A DNA stretch of 45,717 nucleotides from contig CALMJU010000064.1 of the NCBI GenBank assembly GCA_937864465.1, positions 1-45,717 of the forward strand, read 5' to 3'. A program made the position numbers and the translations under genes. This document shows, one piece after another, positions 1-8,174 of this stretch. The notes under the pieces were generated by a model. That model saw nothing but the letters and a program-made list of their open reading frames with translations. It was not told the origin of the DNA and ran no database searches. This DNA is from an uncultured Acidobacteriota bacterium (GTDB taxonomy: Bacteria > Acidobacteriota > Polarisedimenticolia > Polarisedimenticolales > JAIQFR01). The first letter of the stretch is position 1. Each line of letters starts with the position of its first letter.

Positions 1-898
1 CGAATCGCGTCAGGTCGGCGAACGCCTCGTAGCGCGCGCGGATCTCCCCCGGACCCAGGCGCAGGAGCCGGTCCAGCGAGAAGTCCTCCACGTCGAACGA
101 CGCCATCACGGAGCCGCAAACCGCCCCGCGGCGCAGCTCCTCGTCGCCGGCGCTCCCGGCTCGGTCGAGATGCCCCAGGAAACCGCCCGCGAAGGAGTCC
201 CCCGCTCCGGTGGGGTCGACGACCGATCGGAGGGGGAACGCGGGAAGGACGAGGGGACGGCCGCGGCCGAGCACCATCACCCCGTGCTCTCCCTTCTTCA
301 GCACGACCGTCTCCGGTCCCATCTCGCGCACCGCCTCCGCGGCGGCCACCAGGTTCCGCTCGCCCGTCAGCGTGCGGATCTCGGAATCGTTGACGAAGAA
401 GATCGCCGTCCTCGCGAGCACGCGCCGCAGGGAATCCGGCTTCTCCACGATCCAGTGATCGCGCGTGTCCGCCGCCACGAGCGGCGCCCCCTCGACCTGA
501 TCGAGGACCTCCCTCTGGAGATCGGGGTCGATGTTCGCGAGGAAGACGATCGGGGACCCGCGCCATCTCGCCGGGAGGCGGGGCGAGAAGCGGGAGAACA
601 CGTTGAGCTGCAGGTCGCGCGTTCTCGCCTCGTTCGGGTCCTCGCCGTACTCCCCGACCCACCGGAAGGTCCTCCCGGCGGCGGTCTCGAGCCCTTCGAG
701 ATCCACGCCCCTCTCGACGAAGGGGCGGCGGTGGGCCTCCCCGAAATCCTCGCCCACGACGCCGACCAGCCGGACCTCGGCGAAGAACGAGGCCGCAATC
801 GAGAAGTGGGTCGCCGATCCCCCCAGGACCTCGCGGCGCGTGCCCGCCGGCGTCGTGATCGTGTCGAGCGCCACGGAGCCCACGACCAGGATCGACAT
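1..898 (-). CDS. PfkB-family sugar/nucleoside kinase (3' end cut by window)
   Basis: An ATP-dependent kinase of the ribokinase/PfkB family; the substrate cannot be told from the sequence. 299 residues are visible and the reading frame is still open at base 1, so only a short C-terminal tail is missing (family members are about 300 aa). The protein starts MSILVVGSVALD, has the early glycine motif GGSATHF and an NDSE motif, and carries the PfkB signature 2 DPTGAGDSFAGG at residues 228-239, with D234 as the expected catalytic base and the GAGD anion hole. The ATG at 898 directly follows the MTA phosphorylase gene upstream on the same strand (31-nt gap), so the two are probably co-transcribed. 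Linkage to MTA phosphorylase suggests a purine or methylthioribose salvage role, but that is only an inference. The family assignment is firm. Confidence 0.85.
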   Translation of the reverse strand, partial: MSILVVGSVALDTITTPAGTRREVLGGSATHFSIAASFFAEVRLVGVVGEDFGEAHRRPFVERGVDLEGLETAAGRTFRWVGEYGEDPNEARTRDLQLNVFSRFSPRLPARWRGSPIVFLANIDPDLQREVLDQVEGAPLVAADTRDHWIVEKPDSLRRVLARTAIFFVNDSEIRTLTGERNLVAAAEAVREMGPETVVLKKGEHGVMVLGRGRPLVLPAFPLRSVVDPTGAGDSFAGGFLGHLDRAGSAGDEELRRGAVCGSVMASFDVEDFSLDRLLRLGPGEIRARYEAFADLTRF

Positions 899-929
899 CT
901 CGAAGCCTCCGGCGCGGCCGAGGACGCGC

Positions 930-1805
930 TCAGCCCAGATAGCGGCCCACGATCGGGCGAAGCCTCTCTATCGCTTCGGGGGCGATCGCTTCTCGACGCG
1001 TGAGAATGGCGTGGGCGAGCGCGTCCCCGCAAGCGCAGCCCCGGCGCTCGGCCGGAAGGGCCCTCACGGCTTCCCGCAGCGCCGAGGCGGCGAGATTCGC
1101 GTTCGCGTGCAGGCTCTCGATCACCGAGGCGATCGAGACGTCCTCCTCCTCCTCGTGCCAGCAATCGAAGTCGGTGACGAGGGCGAGGGTCGCGTAACAG
1201 ATCTCCGCCTCGCGGGCCAGCTTCGCCTCTTGAAGGTTCGTCATCCCGATGACGTCCACCCCCCAGGACCGGTACAGGAGCGATTCCGCCCGCGTCGAGA
1301 AGGCCGGGCCCTCGATGCAGAGGTACGTGCCCCCCTCGTGCACGACCGCTCCCCGGCGCCGCGCCCCCTCGACGAGGACGCGCCGGACCTCCGGACAGAA
1401 GGGATCCGCGAAGGAGACGTGCGCGGCGATCCCCTCTCCGAAGAACGTCGACGCCCGGCACTTCGTGCGATCGACGAGCTGGTCCGGAACGACGACCTCC
1501 CGGGGCCTCACGTCCTCCCGCATCGAGCCGACCGCCGAGGCGGAGAGCAGCCGGCTTGCCCCGAGACGGCGGAAGGCCCACACGTTGGCCCGGAAGTTGA
1601 TCTCCGACGGGAGGAGCCGGTGGCCCCGCCCGTGGCGCGCCAGGAACGCAACCCGGCGGCCCTCGATCTCCCCGACGAGGAAGGCGTCCGACGGCTCGCC
1701 GAACGGGGTCTCGACGCGCACCTCCTCGGCCCCGTCCATCCCCGCGAGCTCGTACAGGCCGCTCCCGCCGAGGATCCCGATCTCGACCGGCGGGAGCTCG
1801 CTCAC
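930..1805 (-). CDS. mtnP: S-methyl-5'-thioadenosine phosphorylase
   Basis: Cytosolic phosphorolysis of methylthioadenosine to adenine and 5-methylthioribose-1-phosphate, salvaging the by-product of polyamine synthesis and other SAM-using reactions. The 291-aa product shows the family features in order: phosphate-binding GGSGLY at residues 13-18, RHGRGHRLLPSEINFRAN (HG..H..P..INFRAN motif), SAVGSMRE, CIEGPAFSTRAES, and GMTNLQEAKLAREAEICYA followed by TDFDCW. Asp residues in the TDxDCW segment are typical of 6-aminopurine-specific MTA phosphorylases rather than guanosine/inosine enzymes. The GTG start at 1805 overlaps the TGA of the upstream DUF255 gene (GTGA); the open frame continues upstream only as a shadow of that gene. 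The family is clear; purine specificity is inferred from the motif. Confidence 0.93.
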   Translation of the reverse strand: MSELPPVEIGILGGSGLYELAGMDGAEEVRVETPFGEPSDAFLVGEIEGRRVAFLARHGRGHRLLPSEINFRANVWAFRRLGASRLLSASAVGSMREDVRPREVVVPDQLVDRTKCRASTFFGEGIAAHVSFADPFCPEVRRVLVEGARRRGAVVHEGGTYLCIEGPAFSTRAESLLYRSWGVDVIGMTNLQEAKLAREAEICYATLALVTDFDCWHEEEEDVSIASVIESLHANANLAASALREAVRALPAERRGCACGDALAHAILTRREAIAPEAIERLRPIVGRYLG

Positions 1806-3733
1806 TCGCGGGCCCCGAGGGGGGCGGCCCCGGCGCAACGCTCGACGGCGCTCGCCAGCTCCTCCGGGCGCCGCGCTCGCTGCTCCTCTCCGCCGCACCG
1901 CACGACCGCCTCGGCCCTCCCCGCCGCCTTCTCCCCCGTCGCGATCACCGTCCACGTCCAGGGGAGCCGGAGGGCCTCTCGCCGCAAGGCCGCGGCGGCG
2001 CCGTCGCCGCGCGGCGCCTCGATCCGCACTACGACCGGCGGGCGGATCGTCTCCTCGACGCCCAGAGCCCCCGCCGTGCCGTGGGCCGCGTACGCGCCCA
2101 GGTTCCCCGAGAAGCTCCCCAGCACGCTCGCGGCGCGCTCGCGGAAGTCCGCGCCGAGCCCGTGCGCCCAAAGCCTCAACATGGTGCGGCCGAGGAGGAC
2201 GTTCTCCCGCATCGGGCGGCGGGGATTGGATAGGATGCCGACGTCCGCCGGGTCGGCCACGTGGTCGCGGAAGCTCGCGGTCCCCGCCTCCAGGAGGTTG
2301 CGAGAGCAGAACTCCAGCAGATCTCGCGCGACCGCCAGGTATCTAGGATCCCCCGTCGTCTCGTAGGCGTCGACGAAGCCGAATGCCGTCTCCGCCTGCG
2401 TCTCGAGGTAGCGCCTGCCGTCAGGATCCGGCTCGAGGATGTGCTCCGCCCCCCGCCCCGGGAGGATCGCTGCGCCGAGCACGTAGTCGAGCGCGTCCCT
2501 CCCCGCCTTCTCGATGCCCGCGTCGCCGACCGCGATCCCCGCGCGCAGGAGCGCCGCCCCCGCCAGGGCGTTCGGCCCCGCGAGGACGAGGCGGTCGAGC
2601 GAGCTCCCCGACCGCCCTCGCTCCGGCCCCGCGATCTCGCCGAGATAGAAACCGCCCTCCGGCCGGGCCAGCGTTCCCGTCAGGAATCCCGCGGTCCCCC
2701 GGATCGCCGCGCGGAGATCCTCGGAATTCCGGAGCCGGACCGCGAAGGACAGCTCCCGGAGGAGATGGGCGTTGACCTCGAGCATCTTCTCCGGCTGCAC
2801 GTCGCCCCACCCGGGCGCCAGAGCCATCCGGCGAAACCCCCCGCCCTCCCGGTCGTAAAGCGGTCCCTTGACCAGGGTCTCGATCGTTGCGAGGGCCACC
2901 GGCAGCAGGTTCCGCTCGCCGCGCAGCGCCCGGAGCGACGCGTACTCCACGAGCCCCGGAATGGGGAACTTCGGCGCGACGCCGAAGCCTCCCGAGACCC
3001 CATCGTGGTTCGCGAGGAGCCATCCCGCCGCCGCATCCGATGCGGCGGCGTCCGGGATCCCCGGGCTCGCGCCCTCTTCCGCTTCCTGCTTCGCCCAGGC
3101 GGCGGCCTGCTCGCGCAGGCTCGCCCCTTGCCTCCGGTAATACGTCCTCGCCTCCTCGAGCAGGAACTTCATCGTCGGGACGTCGACGTACCCCGCCGTG
3201 ATCGGAGCATTCACCCCCTTCGGGTTCGCGCGGCTGAGCATCGGCAGGCCGTCGGGCAGGAGCCAGGACAACGCAGGCCACGTCCCGGTCTGGTAACGGA
3301 TCCGGATATCGGGCCTGCGATCGATGTCGAGGAGGACCATCAGGTAGCCGTCGTTGACGGTCGACGCGACCTCGGGATGGAGCAGCACCTCGCGGTAGAA
3401 CCGGAGGGAGTCGCGGTTCCAGGGAGCCAGCATCACGAGGAGAACCGGACGGTCGAAGAGTTGCGCCTTTCGGAAGGCTGGAACGCCCCAGGGGAACCAG
3501 ACGGGCCGCTCGGTCAGGCCCCGGGGCGGCCACCCCCGGAACGCCTCCTGGGCGGGGAGGAGGAGATCCACTCCCGCCAGGAAGGAAGGGAGCTTGGCCG
3601 GCGACGCGTCCTCGCCCGGGGCTTCCGCCGTCGCCTCGACGACCGGCCGCTCTTCGGAAGGCTGCGGCTCCGCGCCCCCGACGATCGCCGCCGCGAGAAA
3701 CGCTGCGATCGCGCTCCCGAGGGCGCGCCTCAC
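1802..3733 (-). CDS. Secreted DUF255/YyaL-type protein with degenerate thioredoxin-like domain
   Basis: Homolog of the YyaL/spermatogenesis-associated protein 20 family: an N-terminal thioredoxin-like DUF255 domain followed by an (alpha/alpha)6 glycosidase-like domain. With the GTG at 3733 the product is 643 aa and begins with a compact Sec signal (VRRALGSAIAAFLAAAIVGGA). The DUF255 block is recognisable from LLDIDRRPDIRIRYQ and WPALSWLLPDGLPM. Where the family has its CHWCHVM redox motif, this protein has APWNRDSL (about residues 103-110), so both active-site cysteines are missing. The C-terminal half has NHDGVSGGFGVAPKFP, a family hallmark. Start choice: an ATG at 3796 has a GGGGAGG ribosome site but lies inside the -10 box of a near-perfect promoter and would give an unusually long n-region; GTG 3757 is a third option. 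The enzymatic role is unknown and a redox role is unlikely. Confidence 0.8.
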   Translation of the reverse strand: MRRALGSAIAAFLAAAIVGGAEPQPSEERPVVEATAEAPGEDASPAKLPSFLAGVDLLLPAQEAFRGWPPRGLTERPVWFPWGVPAFRKAQLFDRPVLLVMLAPWNRDSLRFYREVLLHPEVASTVNDGYLMVLLDIDRRPDIRIRYQTGTWPALSWLLPDGLPMLSRANPKGVNAPITAGYVDVPTMKFLLEEARTYYRRQGASLREQAAAWAKQEAEEGASPGIPDAAASDAAAGWLLANHDGVSGGFGVAPKFPIPGLVEYASLRALRGERNLLPVALATIETLVKGPLYDREGGGFRRMALAPGWGDVQPEKMLEVNAHLLRELSFAVRLRNSEDLRAAIRGTAGFLTGTLARPEGGFYLGEIAGPERGRSGSSLDRLVLAGPNALAGAALLRAGIAVGDAGIEKAGRDALDYVLGAAILPGRGAEHILEPDPDGRRYLETQAETAFGFVDAYETTGDPRYLAVARDLLEFCSRNLLEAGTASFRDHVADPADVGILSNPRRPMRENVLLGRTMLRLWAHGLGADFRERAASVLGSFSGNLGAYAAHGTAGALGVEETIRPPVVVRIEAPRGDGAAAALRREALRLPWTWTVIATGEKAAGRAEAVVRCGGEEQRARRPEELASAVERCAGAAPLGARE

Positions 3734-3794
3734 TCGTCCGATCCCGTGCCCCGCCACCTTCGACTCGCCGTTCCCGTTTCGTGCGAAAGAAGCC

Positions 3795-3823
3795 ATTATC
3801 CGGGCCTCCCCGCGAGGTGTCAA
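3795..3823 (-). promoter_or_regulatory. Sigma-70 promoter of the DUF255-mtnP-pfkB operon
   Basis: On the minus strand, TTGACA (3823-3818), a 17-nt spacer and GATAAT (3800-3795) form a near-consensus promoter in very GC-rich DNA. The predicted transcription start is near 3788. The -10 box overlaps the ATG at 3796, so translation should begin further downstream (GTG 3757 or 3733). Confidence 0.7.
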
Positions 3824-3937
3824 GAAACGTGGCCCCCGCACCCGATATCCCGCTTGCCGCCCGGCCGCGCGGGAGTACCTTTGACCGCGGGGGCCGACGC
3901 TTCGTCCGCCCCGACGCTCGTGAGGGGGCCTCGCGCC

Positions 3938-5602
3938 GTGCGTCGCTTCCGCAGCCTCGCGGGGTTCGCGCTCGCGGTCGCGCCCGCCGCGGCCGCCACC
4001 GGTCTCCTCGCTCCGGCTCCCCGCCCCGACGCTCCCGCCCTCCTCCTCGCCGTCGCCCTCGGCTCCCTGGCTGCCGCCTGCGCCGCGATCGCCTCGACCT
4101 CGAGCCGAGGGGGCCCGCTCCGCCTGGGGCTCGTGTTCGTGCTGGCCTCGATGGAGATCCTTTCCCCGCACGCCACGCTCTGGGTGGCGGTGGCCGCTCT
4201 CGCAGCGGGAAGAGGGGGAGGGCTCGCCGGCCCGCCCCGGAGAGACGCGATCGCCTTCGCCTCCTCCACGGTCGGAGTCGCCGCCGCCGCGCTGCTCACC
4301 CTCTTCCTGAGGCGCCTGGCCGTGCCGGGATCGGCCGTCGAGCTGCTGAGGCTCGCCGCCGCCTTCGCCGTCGTCCAGCTCCCGGCGCTCGGCCTCGACG
4401 CCTTTCTGCGCCGGCGCCTCGAGCCGGGGCCCGGCGGCGCCGCGCGGCCGACGGCCGCTCGCCTCGCTCTCGAGGCGGCCGCCGTTCCGATCGCCTGGCT
4501 CCTCGCCTTCCTCACGGAGAGCGGACGCTTCGCGCTCGCCGCCGCCTTCGCCGGGTGCGTGCTCCTCGGGCAGATCGCCCTCCGGAGGCTCGATCGCGCG
4601 CTCGCGGACCTCCGCGCCACGAACGACGCCCTGGCTGCGCGCCTGGCCGAACTGGCCTCCCTCCATGCGATCGGCCGCGAGATGCTCTCGTCGCTCAACC
4701 CGGTGAAGGTCCTCGCGGTCGTGGAGCGCGAGTGCCGGAAGATCCTGGACGTCGAGGACCTCCGCGTGTCCCTCGTCGACCCGGACACCGGGAGCCTGCG
4801 CGTGGAGCACCGCTGGCTCTCCGGGCAGGTACCGGCTCCGGGACGCGACGTCCCCGACGACGACCTCGCGGTGTCGGTCTTCCTCGACCGCCGCCCGCTG
4901 CGCTCGGGTCTCCCCGGCGGCGAGAAGCCCGCGCCCGAGGGGTCGTTCCTGGCGGTCCCGCTCGTCGTCGAGGACCGAGTCACGGGGGTCGTCTCCGTCC
5001 GGACCTCCCGGCGGGGGGCCTACGACGAGAACCACGAGCGGGTCCTCACGACGATCGCCCAGCAGGCTGCGGTCGCCATCGAGAACGCGCGCCGGCACGA
5101 ACTGGCGACGGTGGACTCCCTGACGCGGCTCCTCGACCGAGACTATTTCCAGCACTGTCTCGAGGCCGAGTACAACCGCGCGCGGCGCTACGGCGGCTCG
5201 TTCGCGGTGCTCATGATGGATCTCGACGACTTCAAGTCGATCAACGATCGCCACGGACACCTCGCGGGAGACCGGTACCTCCGCGAGCTGGGCGCCGCGA
5301 TCCGTGGGCGAATGCGCTCCGCCGATCTCGCGTGCCGGTACGGGGGCGACGAGTTCTGCATCCTCCTGCCCGAGACGGACGCCGCGGGCGCCCGCGCGAT
5401 CGCCGGACGGATCCGGAGGGCCGTCGCCCGGCTCGTCGTCGAGCTCGACGGGGCGGCGCTGCGCACCACCGCCAGCATCGGAATCGCCGTCTTCCCGCAG
5501 CACGATGCCGGGGCGCTGCGCGCGCTCGTCGGCCGCGCCGACCAGGCGCTCTACCGCGCCAAGCGCGAGGGGCGCGATCACGTCTCCGTCTTCGAGGGGT
5601 AG
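3938..5602 (+). CDS. Membrane GAF-GGDEF diguanylate cyclase
   Basis: Predicted synthesis of cyclic di-GMP from two GTP at the inner membrane. The 554-aa product has about five hydrophobic segments in residues 6-215, a short coiled coil (about 215-245), a GAF domain (about 245-385) and a C-terminal GGDEF domain (about 390-550). The active-site motif is an intact GGDEF at 469-473, and the inhibitory-site RxxD is present as RSAD at 460-463, five residues upstream, so product feedback inhibition is expected. Upstream DLDDFKSINDRHGHLAGD is the canonical metal/GTP-binding block. GTG 3938 was chosen because a GAGGGGG site sits about 10 nt upstream; TTG 3881 and GTG 3920 are alternatives in the same frame. 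It is divergent from the DUF255 gene and ends 3 nt before a convergent gene. The GAF ligand is unknown. Confidence 0.88.
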   Translation: MRRFRSLAGFALAVAPAAAATGLLAPAPRPDAPALLLAVALGSLAAACAAIASTSSRGGPLRLGLVFVLASMEILSPHATLWVAVAALAAGRGGGLAGPPRRDAIAFASSTVGVAAAALLTLFLRRLAVPGSAVELLRLAAAFAVVQLPALGLDAFLRRRLEPGPGGAARPTAARLALEAAAVPIAWLLAFLTESGRFALAAAFAGCVLLGQIALRRLDRALADLRATNDALAARLAELASLHAIGREMLSSLNPVKVLAVVERECRKILDVEDLRVSLVDPDTGSLRVEHRWLSGQVPAPGRDVPDDDLAVSVFLDRRPLRSGLPGGEKPAPEGSFLAVPLVVEDRVTGVVSVRTSRRGAYDENHERVLTTIAQQAAVAIENARRHELATVDSLTRLLDRDYFQHCLEAEYNRARRYGGSFAVLMMDLDDFKSINDRHGHLAGDRYLRELGAAIRGRMRSADLACRYGGDEFCILLPETDAAGARAIAGRIRRAVARLVVELDGAALRTTASIGIAVFPQHDAGALRALVGRADQALYRAKREGRDHVSVFEG

Positions 5603-5605
5603 GGG

Positions 5606-5935
5606 TCAGGTCGGATCGCCGTCCAGGACGTCCCGGACCGCGAGACCGGTCCGCGCCAGGAAGCGGTCCGCGAGCGAGGGAAGGTCGCCGCTCGTGCGAT
5701 CCAGCAGGACCTTCTCGACACGGTGCATCGGGAAGAAGAGGAGCGATGGGCCCACGATGCTCCCTTCGCCCCGCGACACCTGCGCGACCCAGTCGTCGAA
5801 CGAGGCCAGCTCGATTCCCTGGATCGTCAGACCGGCATGGTCGAGGGCCCGGAGGACCCCCCAGAGCTTCTCCTGCGGGTCGCGCAGATACAGGACCACC
5901 GGACGCCCCGGTCCGATCGGCGCCTCCTCGCTCAC
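5606..5935 (-). CDS. Small conserved-looking protein linked to MeaB
   Basis: 109-aa product I do not recognise. It begins MSEEAPIGPGRPVVLYLRDP and contains QEKLWGVLRALDHAGL and a hydrophobic SLLFFPMHRVEKVLLD stretch. There are no cysteines, no signal peptide and no convincing membrane segment, so it is probably a small soluble alpha/beta protein. Its GTG start (5935) overlaps the stop of meaB (GTGA), giving translational coupling. This makes a role beside the MeaB GTPase or the acyl-CoA metabolism of the same operon likely. The stop lies 3 nt from the end of the convergent GGDEF gene. Codon use matches its neighbours, supporting a real gene. Confidence 0.7.
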   Translation of the reverse strand: MSEEAPIGPGRPVVLYLRDPQEKLWGVLRALDHAGLTIQGIELASFDDWVAQVSRGEGSIVGPSLLFFPMHRVEKVLLDRTSGDLPSLADRFLARTGLAVRDVLDGDPT

Positions 5936-6891
5936 CGGATCACCACCCGCTCCAGCACCCGCTCCGAGGCCGTGTACGGGTCGATCCGACGGCCGGCGAT
6001 CTCCTCGACGATCGCATTGATCCCCTCGCTGCGCACCGCCGTCTCCAGGACGCGGCCGAGGAGCCGCTCGGAAAGCACCGCGAGGAACCTTGCCTCGGCC
6101 CGGTCGCGGCGGCGCCGCTCCCGCTGCCCGGCCCCCGCTCCCGTCACGAACGAGGAGATGGCCTCGCGCAGCTCCGGAACCCCCTCGTCGCGCAACGCGA
6201 CGGTCCGGAACACCCCCGGACGCGGGCGCCCGTCCTCCGGCGCGAGCGTCAGCATCGCCTGGAGGTCGGCTGCCAGGCGGTCGGCTTCCGGCCGGTCCGA
6301 CTTGTTGATGACGAACAAGTCCGCGATCTCCAGGATGCCCGCCTTGATCGCCTGGATGTCGTCCCCCATCCCGGGAACGAGAATGACCGCCACGACGTCC
6401 GCCGCCCGGGCCACCTCGATCTCGTCCTGCCCTACCCCGACGGTCTCGACGAGGATCGGATCGAACCCCGCCGCGTCCAGAAGGTCGATGGCGTCGCTCG
6501 CCGCCCGCGACAGCCCGCCCAGGTGGCCGCGGGTGGCCATGGAGCGGATGAAGACCCCGGGATCCGTCGCGTGCTCCTGCATGCGCACCCGATCCCCCAG
6601 AATCGCCCCCCCCGAGAACGCGCTGCTGGGATCTACCGCGACGACCCCCACCCGCCTCCGTTCCGAGCGGTAGCGGGCGACCAGGCGGTCGACCAGCGTC
6701 GACTTCCCCGCTCCCGGGGCTCCCGTCAGGCCGACGACGAGCGCCCTGCCCGTTCGGGGGAACGCCTCCCGGAGGATGGCCGCGGCCTCAGGGGCGCCGT
6801 CCTCGACGAGGCTGATCGCGCGGGCGAGCGCGCGCACCTCTCCCTCCAAGAGGCGAGAGACCAGAGTGCGGACGCTGTCGGATCCGGCCAT
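5932..6891 (-). CDS. meaB: Methylmalonyl-CoA mutase-associated GTPase MeaB
   Basis: G3E-family P-loop GTPase that gates cofactor loading and protects the adenosylcobalamin-dependent methylmalonyl-CoA mutase (or a related acyl-CoA mutase). The 319-aa product has Walker A GAPGAGKST at residues 57-65, the AVDPSSAFSGGAILGDRVRM switch region, the ETVGVGQDE switch block ending about residue 157, and NKSD (196-199) for guanine recognition, all typical of MeaB/ArgK. The ATG at 6891 lies 39 nt after the acyl-CoA dehydrogenase stop, so it is in the same operon. No mutase subunit is in the window, so its client must be encoded elsewhere. The product is of normal length for the family. Confidence 0.93.
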   Translation of the reverse strand: MAGSDSVRTLVSRLLEGEVRALARAISLVEDGAPEAAAILREAFPRTGRALVVGLTGAPGAGKSTLVDRLVARYRSERRRVGVVAVDPSSAFSGGAILGDRVRMQEHATDPGVFIRSMATRGHLGGLSRAASDAIDLLDAAGFDPILVETVGVGQDEIEVARAADVVAVILVPGMGDDIQAIKAGILEIADLFVINKSDRPEADRLAADLQAMLTLAPEDGRPRPGVFRTVALRDEGVPELREAISSFVTGAGAGQRERRRRDRAEARFLAVLSERLLGRVLETAVRSEGINAIVEEIAGRRIDPYTASERVLERVVIR

Positions 6892-6930
6892 GAGGATCGC
6901 GTTTCCCGGGCGCTCCCCGCGGGGCCCGCG

Positions 6931-8076
6931 TCAGAGGGCGGACAGGATCTCGCGGGCGATGACGAGCCGCTGGATCTCGCTCGTCCCCTCGCCGATCGTG
7001 CACAGCTTGACGTCGCGGTAGAACTTCTCCGCAGGAAAGTCCTTTACGTACCCGTATCCCCCGAAGATCTGGAGCGCGCGGTCGGCGACGTACACCCCGA
7101 TCTCGGAGGCGTAGAGCTTCGCCATCGCCGACTCCTTCGTCGACTTCATCCCCCGGTCCTTCATCCAGGCGGCCCGGTGCACGAGGAGCGACGCCGCGTC
7201 GATCCTCGTCGCCATCTCCGCGAGCATGAACTGGATCGCCTGGAACTCGCCGATCGGGCGGCCGAACTGGCAGCGCTCCTTCGCGTAGCGTGCGGCGGCC
7301 TCGTACGCTCCCCGCGCCATCCCGAGCGCGAGGGCGGCGATCGAGATCCGGCCCCCGTCGAGGATCACCATCGCGTCGACGAACCCGTGACCGCGCTCGC
7401 CGACGAGCGCGTCGTCCGGGACGCGGCACTCCTCCATGATCACCTCCGCCGTATCGGACGCGCGGAGGCCCATCTTGTTCTCCTTCTTCCCGGGGTGAAA
7501 ACCCGGCGTTCCCTTCTCGACCGCGAAAGCGGAGATGCCGTGCTTCTTCTTCTCGGGATCGCTCACCGCGAACACGATCGTCAGGTCCCCGACGGAGCCG
7601 TGGGTCGTGAACGTCTTCGAGCCGTTCAGGAGCCAACCCTCCGGCACCTTCCGCGCCGTGCTCTTCGTGCCCGCCGCGTCGGAGCCGGCGGTCGGCTCCG
7701 TCAGGCTCCAGGCCCCGATCCACTCCCCCGTCGCCAGCTTCGTCACGTAGTCCCGGCGCTGCCTCTCCGAGCCGAACTGGAACACGTGGTTCGTGCAGAG
7801 GGAGTTGTGCGCCGCCACCGCGATCCCGATCGACCCGTCCACGCGGGACAGCTCCTCCACCACGATCGCGTACTCGGTGTAGCCGAGGCCCGCCCCCCCG
7901 TACTCCTCGGGGAAGATCACGCCCATGAGGCCGAGCTCGCCGGCCTTGGCGAGGATCTCGCGAGGGAATCGCTGGGCCTCGTCGAACTCCATGACCTTCG
8001 GCCCGATCTCCCCCTCGGCGAACTCCCGGACGGTCCGGCGCAGCATCTCCTGATCTTCGTTGAACGAGAATTCCAC
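6931..8076 (-). CDS. Acyl-CoA dehydrogenase (short/branched-chain type)
   Basis: FAD-dependent alpha,beta-dehydrogenation of acyl-CoA thioesters, passing electrons to ETF. The 381-aa product is standard length: an N-terminal helical domain, the middle-domain motif [14 protein letters not shown] (FAD/substrate contacts), and a C-terminal [15 protein letters not shown] then [19 protein letters not shown]. The catalytic base is the Glu of [10 protein letters not shown] (E363), placed as in butyryl/short-chain enzymes. Operon with meaB suggests propionate, branched-chain amino acid or ethylmalonyl-type acyl metabolism, but the chain-length specificity cannot be read from the sequence. A promoter-like element lies about 30-60 nt upstream, making this the first gene of a three-gene unit. 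Confidence 0.92.
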   Translation of the reverse strand: MEFSFNEDQEMLRRTVREFAEGEIGPKVMEFDEAQRFPREILAKAGELGLMGVIFPEEYGGAGLGYTEYAIVVEELSRVDGSIGIAVAAHNSLCTNHVFQFGSERQRRDYVTKLATGEWIGAWSLTEPTAGSDAAGTKSTARKVPEGWLLNGSKTFTTHGSVGDLTIVFAVSDPEKKKHGISAFAVEKGTPGFHPGKKENKMGLRASDTAEVIMEECRVPDDALVGERGHGFVDAMVILDGGRISIAALALGMARGAYEAAARYAKERCQFGRPIGEFQAIQFMLAEMATRIDAASLLVHRAAWMKDRGMKSTKESAMAKLYASEIGVYVADRALQIFGGYGYVKDFPAEKFYRDVKLCTIGEGTSEIQRLVIAREILSAL

Positions 8077-8109
8077 GGCGATCCTCCCTCTCGACGGGCC
8101 GGGCGGCCG

Positions 8110-8139
8110 ATTATAGACAACCCGGCGGCGCCGCGTCGA
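8110..8139 (-). promoter_or_regulatory. Likely promoter of the acyl-CoA dehydrogenase-meaB operon
   Basis: On the minus strand a perfect TATAAT (8115-8110) follows TCGACG (8139-8134; 4 of 6 consensus bases) with an 18-nt spacer. The predicted start of transcription is near 8103, about 27 nt before the ATG at 8076. Confidence 0.5.
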
Positions 8140-8146
8140 TCCGAGC

Positions 8147-8165
8147 CCCCGCCTCCGGCGCGGGG
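8147..8165 (-). terminator. GC-rich hairpin after the threonine aldolase gene
   Basis: CCCCGC (8147-8152) and GCGGGG (8160-8165) can pair around a 7-nt loop just beyond the ltaE stop and before the next promoter. There is no U-tract, so it is at best a weak or Rho-assisted terminator; in such GC-rich DNA it could also be chance. Confidence 0.3.
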
Positions 8166-8174
8166 CGGAGCCGC

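Noticed and set aside
2261-3880. Long plus-strand open frame upstream of the GGDEF gene
   Set aside because: It is the antisense shadow of the DUF255 gene, Arg/Pro-rich with no family motifs; the GGDEF protein begins at about 3938.
3854-3886. Plus-strand promoter candidates for the GGDEF gene (TTGCCG-16-TACCTT; TTGACC at 3881)
   Set aside because: The -10 match is only 3 of 6 and TTGACC has no -10 partner at the right spacing, so neither is convincing.
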